Below are positions 62,281 to 64,000 of a stretch of 64,000 nucleotides of DNA, one piece after another. Under the pieces are notes generated by a model. The model ran no database searches and had not been told where the DNA came from. It worked only from the letters and a program-made list of their open reading frames with translations. Each line of letters begins with the position of its first letter. The first letter of the stretch is position 1. Position numbers and translations under genes: made by a program. Origin of the DNA: JAKZVK01 sp965248255 (GTDB lineage: Bacteria; Acidobacteriota; Terriglobia; Bryobacterales; UBA6623); assembly GCA_965248255.1 (NCBI GenBank), contig CBDFIW010000003.1, positions 1,178,001 to 1,242,000 of the forward strand, given 5' to 3'.

Positions 62281-63225
62281 CTAGGCTGCAACGAGACCGG
62301 CGAACGAATCATTCACCGCTTGCTTCAGCTCCTGTCGGCATCCAAGATATCGTTCGGTCGTTGGTGCGGACGAATGTCCAAGTAAGAACTGGATCTGCTC
62401 GATCGCTCCGCCGGAACGGAAACAGAGATGGGCGCAGGTCCTGCGTAGGTCGTGGGGCGCGATCAGACCGAGGCCCGTTCGCCCACTATGTCGCCGTACA
62501 ATATCCCAGACCACGCGATCGGTGAGTCGCCTGACAGGGATCCGACCACAACTGCTGATCGCACGAAAGAGCGGACCATGAGTTAGCGATGCTGCGGCCG
62601 TCCATCCGTCGACGGCTTCGTTGACCCAGGATGGTACGGGCACCGTACGTATCCTTTGGCCTTTGCCTAGAAGATCGACGATGAGCCACCGTCCATCTCG
62701 GAAACGAAGATGGTTGACATCGAGAGATACGAGCTCGCTCCGTCTCAAGCCGCATCCCAGCAGAAGCGCGAGCACTGCGCCATGTCGCTTACCGCGACGA
62801 GATCGCCGGTCTGGCGCTCGGATGAGAGCTCGGGCCTGCTCTTCGGTCAGCCAATGTCCCGTCCGTGCTCCGAGCTGCCTGACACCGGCCATCTGCATGA
62901 TGCCAGCGAGCGAATCTGCACCAATGAGACCATACTCGTCGCACACCGAGGCCAGCCACCGAATCGCAGCGAGGCGACCGTTGATAGTCGAAGAGGCGAG
63001 GCCTCGATCCTTCAGGGCTGCAACGTAGGCTGCCACAGCCCGCTTGTTGAACCCCAGCCTCGGAGCCGCACAGTACCAGCGAATGAAATCATCGATAGCG
63101 CTACGGTAGGACCGTCGCGATTGCTCCGAGGCTAGGCGGTCGAGGACGCGCCGCGTGGCCTCATGCAGCTCGGGTAGGCCCTGCTGTCGTACGTTTCGGA
63201 TCGTCTTCTCGTGTTCAGCGGCCTC
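62281..63225 (-). CDS. XerC/D-like tyrosine recombinase lacking a canonical start
   Basis: The catalytic domain has Arg in LLGCGLRRSELVSLDVNHL, HDLRRTCAHLCFRSG (H-x-x-R), LLGHSS and the nucleophile Tyr in TTERYLGCRQELK. The in-frame region upstream of the first GTG (63036) encodes a proper core-binding domain: SRRSYRSAIDDFIRWYCAAP then RLGFNKRAVAAYVAALKDRG. The frame is therefore listed to 63225, just inside a TAG. No ATG, GTG or TTG exists between 63037 and 63225, so the start was probably lost, perhaps to the IS630-like element next door. It resembles integron- or transposon-type recombinases; target unknown. Confidence 0.7.
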   Translation of the reverse strand, partial: EAAEHEKTIRNVRQQGLPELHEATRRVLDRLASEQSRRSYRSAIDDFIRWYCAAPRLGFNKRAVAAYVAALKDRGLASSTINGRLAAIRWLASVCDEYGLIGADSLAGIMQMAGVRQLGARTGHWLTEEQARALIRAPDRRSRRGKRHGAVLALLLGCGLRRSELVSLDVNHLRFRDGRWLIVDLLGKGQRIRTVPVPSWVNEAVDGWTAAASLTHGPLFRAISSCGRIPVRRLTDRVVWDIVRRHSGRTGLGLIAPHDLRRTCAHLCFRSGGAIEQIQFLLGHSSAPTTERYLGCRQELKQAVNDSFAGLVAA

Positions 63226-63284
63226 CTATTGAATCCCGCAAATTATTATGACACTTTTTGATAGTGTGGAGCATCTATATATGT

Positions 63285-64000
63285 ATGGGCAACCCCAAAG
63301 GTGTGAAGCGGGATTTCAAGGCGCTGGAGAAGCGCCGTTTCGAAGCGATGCGGCTGCTCCACCAAGGCCACAATCAGTCCGAGACGGCGAGACGGCTGAA
63401 CGTCGCTCGCCAAACCGTCAGTGAGTGGCGGCGGCAATACCGCGAGCAGGGTGCGGCCGGACTCCGCCAGGCCGGGCGCGCCGGACGCAAGCCGCTCCTC
63501 GATGCCGCACAACGCGAACGCCTGACGTCGCTGCTGCTGGAAGGCCCGGAAGCCCACGGCTTCCCAACGCCCCTGTGGAGCTGTCCGCGGGTGGCTCGGC
63601 TGATCGGAGACGAGTCGGGGTCGCATACCACGCAGGCCACGCCTGGAAGATCCTGCGAGCGCTCGACTGGAGCCCGCAACGCCCGGCCGGAAAGGCGCGC
63701 GAGCGCAACGAAGAGCGGATCCGCACCTGGAAGCGCAAGACCTGGAAGCGCATTAAAAAAAAGCCCAAAACGAAGGCCGTACGCTCGTCTTCATCGACGA
63801 AAGCGGATTGAGTCAGAAGCCGCATCGCTGCCGCACCTGGGCGCCACGTGGCCAAACACCGGTGCTGCAGTTTAACTTCAACTGGGAGAAGCTTTCCGTC
63901 TCGGCGGGGCTGACGCTGCGTAACTTCTACTTCCGGCTCTATCCCGGTGCGATCGGCAAAGAGCAAGTGACCGACTTTCTCAAGGCGTTGGTACGTCATA
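63285..64000 (+). mobile_element. IS630-family element, second type, running off the window
   Basis: From the ATG at 63285: MGNPKGVKRDFKALEKRRFE, then HTH LLHQGHNQSETARRLNVARQ. A one-base loss near 63615 shifts the frame to VGVAYHAGHAWKILRALDWS then KARERNEERIRTWKRKTWKR. At A8 (63755-63762) another shift leads to GRTLVFIDESGLSQKPHRCR, the first Asp of the DDE core, and GLTLRNFYFRLYPGAIGKEQ at the edge. IS630 relatives often use programmed slippage on such A-runs, but the first shift looks mutational. Unrelated in sequence to copies A and B. Confidence 0.85.

Overview
The window looks like a high-GC Gram-negative (diderm) bacterial chromosome with a complete polar-type flagellar cluster and very heavy insertion-sequence (IS) traffic. 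Lipoproteins, an outer-membrane barrel remnant, FliK/FliD-type flagellar genes, Hfq/HflX and a large planctomycete-type cytochrome (a DUF1549/DUF1553 protein, PSD family) fit Acidobacteriota (Bryobacteraceae-like) or the Planctomycetes/Verrucomicrobia side. The sequence alone does not settle the phylum.

Layout. 1-2.07 kb: a long alpha-helical repeat protein running off the left edge, then 0.6 kb of gene debris. 2.66-4.3 kb: a two-gene unit with a HEPN-like motif. 4.38-11.17 kb: a beta-carbonic anhydrase gene split by a 5-kb IS1380-family transposition unit (TTATA target duplication) that carries two lipoprotein genes bordered by integron attC-like sites. Two IS1595 copies sit at the two ends of this unit. 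11.35-16.8 kb: a P4-like satellite or integrative element (integrase, AlpA regulator, primase-helicase, small-terminase-like protein). 17.1-26.1 kb: housekeeping genes (beta-propeller protein, hflX-hfq, a DUF697-like membrane protein, aldose epimerase, lysine 2,3-aminomutase) and an ISNCY/IS1202-type element with an 18-bp target duplication.

26.1-48.6 kb is the flagellar locus. The minus strand runs fliK'-flgD-flgE-fliN-fliO-fliP-fliQ-fliR-flhB-flhA-flhF-fliA-fliM-fliN/Y. The plus strand runs flgN'-flgK-flgL-flaG-fliS-fliD-(fliT-like). An IS630+IS5 pair sits at the divergence and has removed the 5' ends of fliK and flgN. fliO and flgL are each broken at a poly-G run, and flhF is frameshifted, so either this cluster is decaying or phase-variable, or the assembly has homopolymer errors. 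FlgK, FlgL and FliD each carry the same inserted module of about 210 residues, which is the most interesting protein-level observation here.

48.7-64 kb: a degenerate GGDEF protein, the DUF1549/DUF1553 cytochrome, a P-loop kinase/dCMP deaminase fusion, an amidohydrolase, a sensor kinase split by two ISs (IS630, IS1380), a third IS1595 copy, gamma-glutamyltransferase, a tyrosine recombinase without a normal start codon, and another IS630-family element running off the right edge. No rRNA, tRNA or CRISPR array was recognised.
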